A stretch of DNA of 6,605 nucleotides, from the NCBI GenBank assembly GCA_964541605.1, contig CAZIQY010000118.1, positions 1 through 6,605 of the forward strand, read 5' to 3'. Source of the stretch: CAZIQY01 sp964541605 (GTDB taxonomy: Bacteria; Desulfobacterota; Syntrophia; Syntrophales; UBA2185). Below, piece after piece: positions 1-6,584 of this stretch (its first letter is position 1; each line of letters begins with the position of its first letter). A program made the translations under genes and the position numbers. Below the pieces are notes generated by a model. It was not told the origin of the DNA and did not search any database. It saw only the letters and a program-made list of their open reading frames with translations.

Positions 1-635
1 CCGGAAACCACCAGCGTTCCCTCTTCTTCCATTTCCTTCAACCACTTGGGATGCTGCTTCTTCAGCCAGGCTCTCGTAACCCAGCCCGTCGTCATCGCAT
101 CCAGTGATCCCGGTGAACCGATGGTCCCCAAATAGAGATGCACAAAGAAGAACGGAAAGATCACCACAAACCCCAGGGCGTGGAAGAAAAACAGCCACCG
201 CACCAGCCAAGAGGGGAACATCAACGGAAACCACATGATCAGTCCCGTCACCACCATCACCGCACCGAAGATCACCACCGCCAGGAAGAACATCTTCTGA
301 CCGGGATTGTATTTCCCCACCGCGGGAACCTCATCAACATGCCAGAGATACCCACCGGCAACCTTTATCCACTCCAGATCCTCCGGCATCGAAAATACCC
401 CCGCCTCATGCCACCACATTTTTATGGCAAGCAGTAGGGCAAGGCCAAAAAGAAGTCCCGTAAAGTTGTGGACATATTTCGTCACGACTAAACCGCCCAT
501 GATGTTCGCGATGAAGTGAAACGAGTGAAACATCATGCCCAAGCCCGTAAAGCACAGGACGAGGCAGGAAAGCGCCAGCGTCCAGTGCACCAGTCTCTCA
601 TACCAGTCTGTAGCCTGAATTAATCCTCTCTTCAT
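1..635 (-). CDS. fdnI: Formate dehydrogenase-N gamma subunit, cytochrome b556 (3' end cut by window edge)
   Basis: This is the membrane cytochrome b subunit, which takes electrons from the beta subunit and passes them to the quinone pool. My translation from the ATG at 635-633 gives 211 complete codons with no stop before the window ends; E. coli FdnI is about 217 residues, so probably only a short tail is missing. Four hydrophobic helices fall near residues 17-37, 53-72, 113-134 and 147-170. The four histidines that ligate the two b haems in FdnI have clear counterparts: H17 (LVHW), H56 (YVHNF), H152 (FFFHALG) and H166 (FVHLYLG). The start lies 2 nt after the beta stop, and a Shine-Dalgarno GGGGGTGA sits 6 nt upstream inside the beta coding end, which supports translational coupling. 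The function call is firm; the exact C-terminus cannot be seen. Confidence 0.93.
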   Translation of the reverse strand, partial: MKRGLIQATDWYERLVHWTLALSCLVLCFTGLGMMFHSFHFIANIMGGLVVTKYVHNFTGLLFGLALLLAIKMWWHEAGVFSMPEDLEWIKVAGGYLWHVDEVPAVGKYNPGQKMFFLAVVIFGAVMVVTGLIMWFPLMFPSWLVRWLFFFHALGFVVIFPFFFVHLYLGTIGSPGSLDAMTTGWVTRAWLKKQHPKWLKEMEEEGTLVVS

Positions 636-637
636 GA

Positions 638-1432
638 TTATTCACCCCCTTCCGTCTTCGTTGCAGTATCTTCATCAGGGGTCTTCGGCCCATGGATGAT
701 GTAATGCAGGAACGACCCCGCCAGAACGCCGCCCGCCGCCAAAAGACTCAACGGCTTCAACACGTCCTTCCACAAGACAATGGATAGCGGTACCGACGGA
801 TGTTTGGGAAGAGCTGCATACACGTCTGGTTTTTCCTGAAGGATATATACCAGATGCGTCCCATCCACATATTTGTCCCCGTATACATAAGCCCCGTCGC
901 CAAGTTCTTTGACCCGCTTATAGGCTGCCTTTAACAGAACATCCTTGTCTCCCCACTGGAGGGCGCCCGTCGGACAGGCCTTGACGCAGGCAGGCCCCAG
1001 ATTGTTCGAAAGCCTGCTCTCGCACATGTCGCATTTATAGATCCTGTCGGTCTTTTCGTCGTATCTCGGAATATCGAAGGGACAGGCCGCGATGCATTCC
1101 TTGCAGGCGATGCACTTGCTCGGGTCAACACCGACTGTTTTCATGTCTGTATAGTAAAGGGCTCCCGACGGACACACCTTTACGCAGGCCGCGTCCGTGC
1201 AGTGCATACAGGCGCTGTGCCGGAAAAACCACTTCACACCGCCTTTTGCATCCGCCATCTCCTGAAACCGCATCAGCAAATACGTGTTCGCCTGGAGATC
1301 CGGCGGATTCTGATAGGTTCCCATGTGCCTCGTCTGTTTCGCCTTCAACTGATTCCACTGCTTGCAGGCCAACTGGCAGCCGCGGCAACCGGTGCATTTC
1401 GATATATCAAAGAGTTTGATCTTCTCAGCCAT
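638..1432 (-). CDS. fdnH: Formate dehydrogenase-N beta subunit, four-cluster ferredoxin-like protein with C-terminal membrane anchor
   Basis: This 264-residue electron-transfer subunit links the selenoprotein alpha subunit to cytochrome b. Sixteen cysteines fall in four groups: C13/16/19/23, C75/78/83/87, C107/110/113/117 and C134/137/149/153. This is the pattern for four [4Fe-4S] clusters in the FdnH/DmsB/NrfC-like family. A single hydrophobic helix at about residues 224-246 would anchor it in the membrane, as the FdnH tail does; a short acidic tail follows. There is no signal peptide, as expected for a subunit exported with the Tat-bearing alpha partner. It is shorter than E. coli FdnH (about 294), mainly because it starts almost directly at the first cluster. 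The start is 1 nt after the alpha stop, with a Shine-Dalgarno GGGGGTG at 1440-1446 inside the alpha gene. Confidence 0.96.
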   Translation of the reverse strand: MAEKIKLFDISKCTGCRGCQLACKQWNQLKAKQTRHMGTYQNPPDLQANTYLLMRFQEMADAKGGVKWFFRHSACMHCTDAACVKVCPSGALYYTDMKTVGVDPSKCIACKECIAACPFDIPRYDEKTDRIYKCDMCESRLSNNLGPACVKACPTGALQWGDKDVLLKAAYKRVKELGDGAYVYGDKYVDGTHLVYILQEKPDVYAALPKHPSVPLSIVLWKDVLKPLSLLAAGGVLAGSFLHYIIHGPKTPDEDTATKTEGGE

Positions 1433-1433
1433 C

Positions 1434-4400
1434 TTACTTCACCCCCTTCTTCACGACATTGACCATGAAGGCCTTGCTCTCCGGAATTCCTGTATTGGCA
1501 TCGCCGATCGTCGGGGTGAGCAGATTCGCCGCGTCCCCGAAAGTAAACACCTCCGGCTTCTTGTCCAGCGGACCATACTTGCCTTTCGGCCGCGCCTGGG
1601 TAATCCAGCCGAAATGCCAGGGAATACCCACTTCGTGCACAATGGCGCCGTCGATATTAAACGGCTTGAATCTCGGGGTGACAATCGCCGTCGCCTCAAC
1701 CTTGCCACGGGCAGATTTCACGATCACTTTCTCGCCGTTTTTGATCTTCCTTTCCTTGGCGAGTTCCAGGCTCATCTCCACGAACATGCCCGGTTGCATC
1801 TCCGCCAGCCACGGACACCAGCGTGTCAAAACGCCCGTCTGCCAGTGTTCGCTGACCCGGTAAGTGCTGCAGATAAACGGGAACCGCGGATCGCAGCTGG
1901 CAACTCCGGAGTACACATCCATATCGGAGCCGACTCCCGGTTTGTCGAAACGCTTGATTGCCGGGTTGTTCTTCTGCGGCGACATGAGGTTCTTTTCCAC
2001 GGGACATTCGAGGGGTTCGTAATGCTCAGGGAAGGGACCGTCCGCCAGACCCGGGCCGAAGAGGCTGGCCACGCCGTCCGGCTTCATGATGAAAGGCGGC
2101 CGTCCGGAACCGGGATCGCCGACTCCGTCCGGGACATCGCCCACCCACTTCTCGCCGGTCCAGGTGATGACAGCCCGCTTCGGATCCCAGGGCTTGCCCT
2201 TGAGATCCACGGAGGCGCCGTTGTAGATGATCCGGCGGTTGACCGGCCAGCTCCATGCCCATTCGGGATAGAGACCGATGCCGGTGGTATCCTTCAGCCC
2301 GCGCCGCATGGGGAGAATGCCCTTGTCGCTCACGGAGCCGCAATAGACCCAGCAGCCCGACGACGTCGATCCGTCGTTCTGGAGCCAGGCAAAGGTGGGC
2401 ACAAGATCTCCCTTCTTGAATTCTCTGAATTCGCCCTTCTTGGTCGGATTCTCCACCTTCTTGTCTTCCAGAAAGAAGCCGTTGATCTCTGCAGCCACTA
2501 TCCGGGGATCGTAGTGGAAATGGCCGGAAGGCGTTTTCTTGCCGTAAGGCCATGTCAGCTTCGTGATGGCTTCCTTATGGGGGCCGCCTTCCTTTTCATA
2601 GAGTTCCCGAACCTTGAAATGGATTTCACTCATGATATCGCCGTCAGGCAGGGCGATTCCCGGAGGATTGATTGCCTTGTAACGCCACTGTTGCAGCCGA
2701 CCGCTGTTGGCAAGGCTTCCTTCTTTTTCGATAGAAGAAGCGCAGGGAAGCATGAAGACCTCGGTTTTGACCTTTTTGGGATCCATGCCGGGGCCTCTCC
2801 AGAAGGAGCCCGTTTCATTGTCGAAGAGGTTGACATTGACCATCCAGTCCACTTTGCCTAAAGCCTGACGAACCTTGTTCGAATGCGCCCCGCTGCACGC
2901 CGGGTTCATGCCCCAGGCGAAGAAACCGGTAAATTTGCCTTTATACATCTGGTCGAAGAGCACCAGCCAGGAACCATTCATCCCATCGTCGAGCTTGGGC
3001 ATCATGGCATAGGCCTCTTCGAGGGTGGCGTTCTTTCCGTACATGGATCGCAGAAAACTCGCCGAATATTTCGGGAAGTTCTTCCACCAGTTGAGACTGT
3101 TCTTTTCTTTTGTCTTCGGCGTTCGCTTCTCGTCGTATTCTTTAAGGGTTTTAAGAGAACTTGTCGGGGTTCCGAGATAGCCCGGCCAGATATGGAACAA
3201 AAGACCGTGATCCGTGGAGCCCTGGACGTTGGACTCGCCGCGCATGGCCGCAACACCGCCGCCTGCGATGCCCATGTTGCCGAGGAGAAGCTGAATCATG
3301 CACATCGTCCGAATGTTCTGAACGCCTACGGTATGCTGGGTCCAGCCCATGGCGTAAAGCTCGACGCCGGCCCTGTCGGGTTTGCCGGTACTCCCATACA
3401 CTTTATATATTTCTTCCAGTTTATCTTTGGGTGTCCCGCTTATCTTTGATACGAGATCAAGCGTGTAACGGGAATAGTGTTTTTTCAAAAGCTGGAACAC
3501 GCAGTTGGGATTCTGAAGGTTCGGGTCCTTCTTGATAACCCCGTCGCCGCCCGTCTGATATGACCAAGTGTCCTTGTTGTACTTGCCGCCTTCGAGGCCG
3601 GAGAATACGCCGTTGTTGTCTCCGGGAAGCTTCAGGGCAGGATTCACCAGAAACGAGGCATTGGTGTAGTGTTTTACATACTCTTCAAAATACAGTTTGT
3701 TATCGATGATATACTTGATCATGCCGCCGAGGACGGCGATATCCGTCCCTGACCGCAGGGGGGCATAAACGTGTGCCTTCGAAGCAGACTGTGTGAACCT
3801 CGGATCCACGCAGATCACCTTCGCCCCCCTCTTGTCTACGGCATCCTGTATCCATTTCCAGGAAACGGGATGGTTGGAAGCGGGGTTGCTTCCCATGATC
3901 AGGATAACATCCGCATTGCGGAAGTCGATCCAGTGATTCGTCATTGCGCCGCGTCCGAACGACTCTGCCAGAGCCGGTACAGTCGGGCTGTGTCAGATAC
4001 GGGCCTGATGTTCGATGTAGACCAGGCCCAACCCCCTCAGGAATTTTTGATAGGTAAAACACTCCTCGAGATCCATGGCGGCGCTGCCGACGGAAGCGAT
4101 GCCATCCGTGCGGTTGACCGTTTCACCTTTATCATTTTTGAATTTGAAACTTTTATCACGGCTCTTCTTGATATTTTCCGCAATCCTGTCAATCGCCCAT
4201 TCCCACGTCACTTCCTTCCATTCCGCAGAATAGGGGGCGCGGTAAAGAGGCTTGTCCAGGCGGTTTTTGTTGACGGCCATCTGGTAAATAGAGCCGCCCT
4301 TGCTGCACAGAGACCCTTTATTAATGGGGCTGTCCGGATCGCCTTCCGTGTTGACAACCTTGCCGTCCCGGGTGGAGACGATGATGCTGCATCCAACCGA

Positions 4401-4550
4401 ACAGTAAGGGCAAATCGTCGTGGTCTCTTTGGCATACTTGATCTTCAGCGGCTGTGCATAGGCGGATACCGGCTTCAGGCTGATACCGATTCCACTTGCT
4501 GCAAGGACTGCACCGGAGATCTTCAAGAAACCTCTTCTGCTAACATCCAT
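1434..4550 (-). CDS. fdnG: Formate dehydrogenase-N alpha subunit, Tat-exported selenocysteine/molybdopterin catalytic subunit (TGA at 3993-3995 read as Sec)
   Basis: This is the catalytic subunit, which interconverts formate and CO2 at a Mo/W-bis-pterin centre. One frame of 1038 residues spans an in-frame TGA. Automatic callers will split it into a 185-residue piece and an 836-residue piece starting at the internal ATG 3944-3942. Residues just before the TGA (EHQARI) and just after (HSPTVPALAESFGRGAMTNHW) match the family's conserved Sec site, giving Sec186-His187. A Tat signal (SRRGFLK, residues 4-10) precedes a hydrophobic stretch and a probable cleavage site after AYA (residues 30-32). One [4Fe-4S] cluster is bound by C47-x2-C50-x3-C54-x27-C82, with K84 as the family's electron-transfer lysine. 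R437 in AMRGESNVQG matches the active-site arginine. The C-terminal third is a molybdopterin-dinucleotide-binding domain. Shine-Dalgarno AAAGGAG lies 9 nt before the ATG. Function requires SelA/B/C/D and pterin insertion factors encoded elsewhere. Confidence 0.97.
3961..3984 (-). promoter_or_regulatory. Candidate bacterial SECIS hairpin for the fdnG selenocysteine codon
   Basis: Starting 8 nt after the UGA, the minus-strand RNA can fold into a hairpin. The lower stem GACU pairs with AGUC. The upper part has a U-A pair between two mismatches and then CC pairing with GG, leaving the six-base apical loop GGCUCU. The loop begins 17 nt after the UGA with two G residues. That fits the published bacterial SECIS rule of a G in the first two loop positions and a spacing of roughly 16-37 nt. 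The fold was done by eye; the stem is imperfect, as is common because it also encodes conserved protein residues. Confidence 0.7.
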
Positions 4551-4806
4551 AAAAAAGTGCTCCTTTCTGAAAGTTTAATGAAAAACTACCCAACAATATT
4601 TCCTGCATTCTCCTTTCCAAGCACGGGAGGTAAAACCGTTTCCAGTCGTACTTGCTGTCCACTTTTCGCGGCAAGACTCTTTAAAAGAAGTGGATCGGAG
4701 AAGTGTTCGCATATCTAAGGCGGGTCCAAATATTTTGCTTAAAAAATTCATATGTTAAGGGCGTTCCACCGAGCAGGTCATCAGATTTACCAAGACCTGA
4801 AATGAC
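4551..4806 (-). other. Long 5' leader region of fdnG without a supported gene
   Basis: About 255 nt lie between the sigma70-like promoter and the fdnG start. The upstream third is the repeat-like stretch with its hairpin. An A/T-rich run follows around 4730-4746, and the proximal end holds the -24/-12 candidate and the Shine-Dalgarno AAAGGAG. The middle part (about 4621-4680) shows no ORF with a credible start and Shine-Dalgarno, no tRNA-like fold, and nothing I recognise as a riboswitch. Confidence 0.5.
4604..4620 (-). promoter_or_regulatory. Candidate -24/-12 (sigma54) promoter upstream of fdnG
   Basis: The minus strand reads TTGGAAAGGAGAATGCA. The key GG and GC dinucleotides are exactly 10 nt apart, and the site agrees with the -24/-12 consensus YTGGCACGrNNNTTGCW at 11 of 14 specified positions. 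It misses the two C residues of CAC and one T of the -12 element. Transcription would begin near 4593, giving a leader of about 40 nt with the Shine-Dalgarno of fdnG in it. Sigma54 control of formate dehydrogenase genes is known for E. coli fdhF through FhlA. No activator site was identified here, and the A/G-rich context allows a chance match. Confidence 0.35.
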
Positions 4807-4812
4807 CCGTCC
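4719..4812 (-). repeat. Possible remnant of a REP/IS200-type transposase-associated element in the fdnG leader
   Basis: Immediately after the candidate promoter the minus strand reads GGGGACGGGTCATTTCAGG. This type of sequence is, from memory, often found at the front of REP-associated (Y1 HUH) transposase elements in deltaproteobacteria. It is followed by a hairpin with perfect 6-bp arms, CAGGTC (4799-4794) and GACCTG (4779-4774). A looser inverted pair, CGGGTC/GACCCG, brackets the stretch at 4809-4804 and 4726-4721. No transposase frame survives; only a short unconvincing frame crosses it. The call rests on recollection of a motif plus hand-found inverted repeats, so it is tentative. Confidence 0.3.
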
Positions 4813-4841
4813 CCTATATACTGTAAATTGTTCAGTGTCAA
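4813..4841 (-). promoter_or_regulatory. Candidate sigma70-type promoter facing the fdnGHI operon
   Basis: On the minus strand a perfect -35 hexamer TTGACA (4841-4836) is followed, after a 17-nt spacer, by TATAGG (4818-4813) as the -10. A one-register alternative is TATATA with a 15-nt spacer. Transcription would start near 4806, leaving an unusually long leader of about 255 nt before fdnG. The spacing and the -35 are good and the -10 is only fair. It may originally have belonged to the repeat-like element directly downstream rather than to the formate dehydrogenase genes. Confidence 0.5.
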
Positions 4842-4883
4842 GGCTTTTTAAGCATGATACCGGCAATAAACAGAATTATTTCA

Positions 4884-4913
4884 AAGGCATATGTCATATA
4901 TGACATATGCCTT
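4884..4913. repeat. Perfect 30-bp palindrome downstream of the peroxiredoxin gene
   Basis: The half-site AAGGCATATGTCATA is followed directly by its exact reverse complement, giving a 30-bp palindrome with no mismatch. As RNA it folds into a 13-bp stem with a UAUA loop. It starts 13 nt after the peroxiredoxin stop codon, the usual place for a terminator or a 3'-end-protecting hairpin. However, on the minus strand only three T residues end the stem region before TGAAATAATT, so a classic U-tract is missing. It also lies about 42 bp upstream of the candidate -35 of fdnG, so a dimeric regulator site is an alternative reading. Confidence 0.85.
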
Positions 4914-4926
4914 GTCTCATCTTCTC
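4884..4926 (-). terminator. Possible transcript end of the nudix-thioredoxin-peroxiredoxin cluster
   Basis: The hairpin formed by the 30-bp palindrome is the only strong fold after the last gene of the upstream cluster. Its position supports a transcript-end role. The weak T-run after the stem makes efficient intrinsic termination uncertain, and some read-through into the formate dehydrogenase operon is possible. Confidence 0.4.
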
Positions 4927-5532
4927 TTATTTCAGTTTTTCAAGTTCCCTGACAATATCTTCGAAGGGAGGGCGTTTATTGATATCATGGACATCGATAT
5001 AACGAATTATCCCTTTTTCATCGATGATAAAAAGGGCCCTTTCGGAGGTCCCGTCAGCCCGAAGTACCCCATAGCTTCCTGCTATTTTGCCATGCGGCCA
5101 GAAATCGGAAAGTACGGGAAACCAGAGATCCCCCATCTGATTCGTCCAGGAAAAAAGGGTCGGAATGTTGTCCACGGTAATTCCCAAGAGTATGGCATTG
5201 TGCTGATCAAAGATATCTTTCACAATGTTGTAGCCGGGCCACTGGTCGGAGCAGACGGGCGTCCACGCAGCTGGCACGAAGGAAATGACCACCTTTTTTT
5301 TACCGCGAAACTGTTTCAGGGAAACCTTTTCCCCCGACACCGCTTTCAGGGTGAAGTCGGGAGCCCTGCTTCCGACCTTCACCTTTAAAACACTGTCTTT
5401 CGGTTTTAGGTCACCCGGGTTATAAACATTGTTTTTGTATGCATCCGATAGGCCGTAAACCGTCTGACCACAGGGAAGACTGATCAAGGCTGCAGCGATC
5501 AAAGAAAATACAATATAATGAAATATCTTCAT
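4927..5532 (-). CDS. Exported AhpC/TSA-family peroxiredoxin, 1-Cys type
   Basis: This 201-residue peroxiredoxin would reduce peroxides outside the cytoplasm. Residues 1-27 form a Sec-type signal (MKIF, then a hydrophobic core). The Prx fold follows: the APDFTL entry at about 57-62, and the active-site motif P87-x3-T91-x2-C94 (PAAWTPVC) with C94 as peroxidatic cysteine. Family-typical FPVLSD (138-143), YGVL (154-157) and the conserved arginine R165 in ERALFIID come next. The only other cysteine is C21 in the signal peptide, so the mature protein lacks a resolving cysteine and needs an outside thiol donor. The thioredoxin-like protein encoded just upstream is the obvious candidate. I chose the ATG at 5532-5530 because AGGAGG sits 6 nt before it; the longer 223-residue frame would overlap the upstream gene. 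C21 is not in a good lipobox (SLPC). Confidence 0.9.
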   Translation of the reverse strand: MKIFHYIVFSLIAAALISLPCGQTVYGLSDAYKNNVYNPGDLKPKDSVLKVKVGSRAPDFTLKAVSGEKVSLKQFRGKKKVVISFVPAAWTPVCSDQWPGYNIVKDIFDQHNAILLGITVDNIPTLFSWTNQMGDLWFPVLSDFWPHGKIAGSYGVLRADGTSERALFIIDEKGIIRYIDVHDINKRPPFEDIVRELEKLK

Positions 5533-5538
5533 ATCCAT

Positions 5539-5544
5539 CCTCCT
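5539..5544 (-). promoter_or_regulatory. Shine-Dalgarno that fixes the peroxiredoxin start
   Basis: AGGAGG on the minus strand overlaps the TAG stop of the thioredoxin-like gene. An ATG follows it with no spacer, and a second in-frame ATG lies 6 nt away at 5532-5530. Normal spacing favours the second, which also begins a clean signal peptide. Confidence 0.8.
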
Positions 5545-6121
5545 ACTGTAATCCGGACAGCCTAATGATTGTTGACAGAAACTGATCAACACCTTCAAAG
5601 GCGCCGAGCTTTGAATAAATAACCTGGTGGGAACCGTCGGGATTGATTTTCACGCCGATAAAGTACGGTGTTCTCACTTCCCCAAGTTGTCTGTGGATGA
5701 CATAATCTCCGTCGGGAAGGAGGGGGAAAGGCACGTTGTATCTCTTCTTGAATGTCTCTACCTCATAGAGAGAATTTCCCGCCCCGATGCCCATCATTTT
5801 GATTTTACCTTTTAGGGCCGGATTTTGCTCAATTCTGGCATATAACTGATTCACAATAGGAGCTTCCTTCTGGCAGTATGGACAATACATGCTGAAAATC
5901 TCAACAATGACCACTTTCGCCCTAATCTGGGGAATCCTGAAAGAACCGAATCCGAAAGAAAGACCAAGGTATCCTTTATCGCCTGAATCCTTGGGCATGG
6001 CAATCTTCATATCCGGCAGTTGACCACCCACTGCCGGTGGCATACCGGCTGCCGAAGCAGCTGCAGAAAACATAAGCACCGCCATGATTGCCGCCATAAA
6101 AAACCGTATCCTTTTTTTCAT
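5543..6121 (-). CDS. Exported TlpA/thioredoxin-fold protein with CPYC active site
   Basis: This 192-residue protein begins with a signal peptide: MKKRIR, a hydrophobic core to about residue 22, and a probable cleavage site after ASA at residue 24. It continues as a thioredoxin-fold domain. The redox motif is C80-P81-Y82-C83, following the strand VVIVEIF at residues 70-76. A Thr-Pro pair (T151-P152, in VRTPYFIG) supplies the cis-proline opposite the active site. The family is TlpA/ResA-like, although CPYC is the dithiol more typical of glutaredoxins. No lipobox is visible, so it is probably soluble in the periplasm or held by an uncleaved signal. It sits 16 nt after the Nudix gene, with a GGAGG Shine-Dalgarno at normal spacing, and 10 nt before the peroxiredoxin, so reduction of that protein or general periplasmic thiol exchange is likely. 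The substrate is inferred from context only. Confidence 0.88.
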   Translation of the reverse strand: MKKRIRFFMAAIMAVLMFSAAASAAGMPPAVGGQLPDMKIAMPKDSGDKGYLGLSFGFGSFRIPQIRAKVVIVEIFSMYCPYCQKEAPIVNQLYARIEQNPALKGKIKMMGIGAGNSLYEVETFKKRYNVPFPLLPDGDYVIHRQLGEVRTPYFIGVKINPDGSHQVIYSKLGAFEGVDQFLSTIIRLSGLQ

Positions 6122-6137
6122 TGCTATCCCTCCTTCC

Positions 6138-6584
6138 TCACCAGTATCCCCTCTCCATGCAATTCTTGATGAACGCTACAGATCTCTGCCGACCGCGTTT
6201 AAAGTATTCGTAAAGCTGTTTTCCGATGTCCGGATAGAGAGGAGAATGCTTGAGCTTATCGATGGGGAGCCAGACGACATCAATGGAACGTGTGCTGTCC
6301 GGCCTGATTTTCGGTGTCCCATGAATTTCTTCCGCAGAAAAAACAATATGAAGGGTTTGCGGGTGTCTCTTGGAAGCCGGCGCCTCTCCTATCATGATGA
6401 TGTCGCCGATTTTCAGTTTAACACCCAGTTCATTTTTCCATTCCGCCGTGATCGCTTCATGGAAAGGAATGTCCTTATCCACACCACCGCCGGGTATGGC
6501 AAAAATCTCTTTGCCCCCATAAATATATTTCATACACAATATCTCATTTCCCTGCTCAAAGACGGCTGCAACCCTGACTCTCAT
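6138..6584 (-). CDS. Nudix-fold protein with degenerate Nudix box
   Basis: This 148-residue protein has the layout of a small MutT/Nudix hydrolase: an N-terminal strand (VRVAAVFEQGNEILCM), the IPGGGVD loop, and the Nudix helix at residues 33-55. Against the consensus Gx5Ex7REUxEExGU it keeps G33, E48, E52, G54 and V55. It replaces the first Glu with I39, the Arg with A47 and the first Glu of the EE pair with N51. Of the usual helix metal ligands two remain, so activity may be weakened, altered or lost. Substrate prediction is not possible from sequence. The start has a GGAGG Shine-Dalgarno followed by AAAA before the ATG. It has no signal peptide, so it is cytosolic, unlike its two downstream neighbours; co-transcription is suggested by the 16-nt gap, not by a shared compartment. 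Confidence 0.85.
   Translation of the reverse strand: MRVRVAAVFEQGNEILCMKYIYGGKEIFAIPGGGVDKDIPFHEAITAEWKNELGVKLKIGDIIMIGEAPASKRHPQTLHIVFSAEEIHGTPKIRPDSTRSIDVVWLPIDKLKHSPLYPDIGKQLYEYFKRGRQRSVAFIKNCMERGYW

Noticed and set aside
138..437. A His-rich 99-codon plus-strand frame resembling a metal-binding protein
   Set aside because: The His-rich look comes from reading the complement of GTG/ATG-rich transmembrane codons of the gamma subunit; the minus-strand frame has all four haem histidines.
1362..2861. A 499-codon open frame on the plus strand, antisense to fdnG
   Set aside because: It lies opposite the strongly conserved alpha subunit, is rich in His/Arg/Pro as expected of a mirror frame of a GC-rich gene, and shows no domain or credible ribosome-binding site.
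3942..3995. fdnG as a frameshifted or nonsense-mutated pseudogene
   Set aside because: The TGA is exactly at the conserved Sec position, in the same frame on both sides, and followed by a SECIS-like hairpin.
4621..4680. Possible insertion-sequence end (an AAAGTGGACAGC-like stretch)
   Set aside because: There is no matching second end, target duplication or transposase fragment in the window, and the resemblance is too short to support a call.
3771..4718. A 315-codon plus-strand open frame across the fdnG N-terminal region and leader
   Set aside because: Its composition is that of an antisense shadow. The opposing strand encodes the Tat signal, iron-sulfur cluster and Sec site unmistakably.
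4551..4806. A molybdenum-cofactor-type riboswitch in the fdnG leader
   Set aside because: The leader is long enough, but I could not find the family's conserved core by eye. A covariance search with the Moco riboswitch model would settle it.
4703..4903. Short frames on either strand across the intergenic region (66 codons plus, 61 codons minus)
   Set aside because: Neither has a convincing ribosome-binding site or recognisable domain, and both cross the palindrome, promoter or repeat-like stretch. They are better explained as chance frames in a possible repeat.
5533..5598. A longer peroxiredoxin start giving 223 residues
   Set aside because: The extension overlaps the thioredoxin-like gene by more than 50 nt, breaks the signal peptide and ignores the AGGAGG placed for the ATG at 5532.
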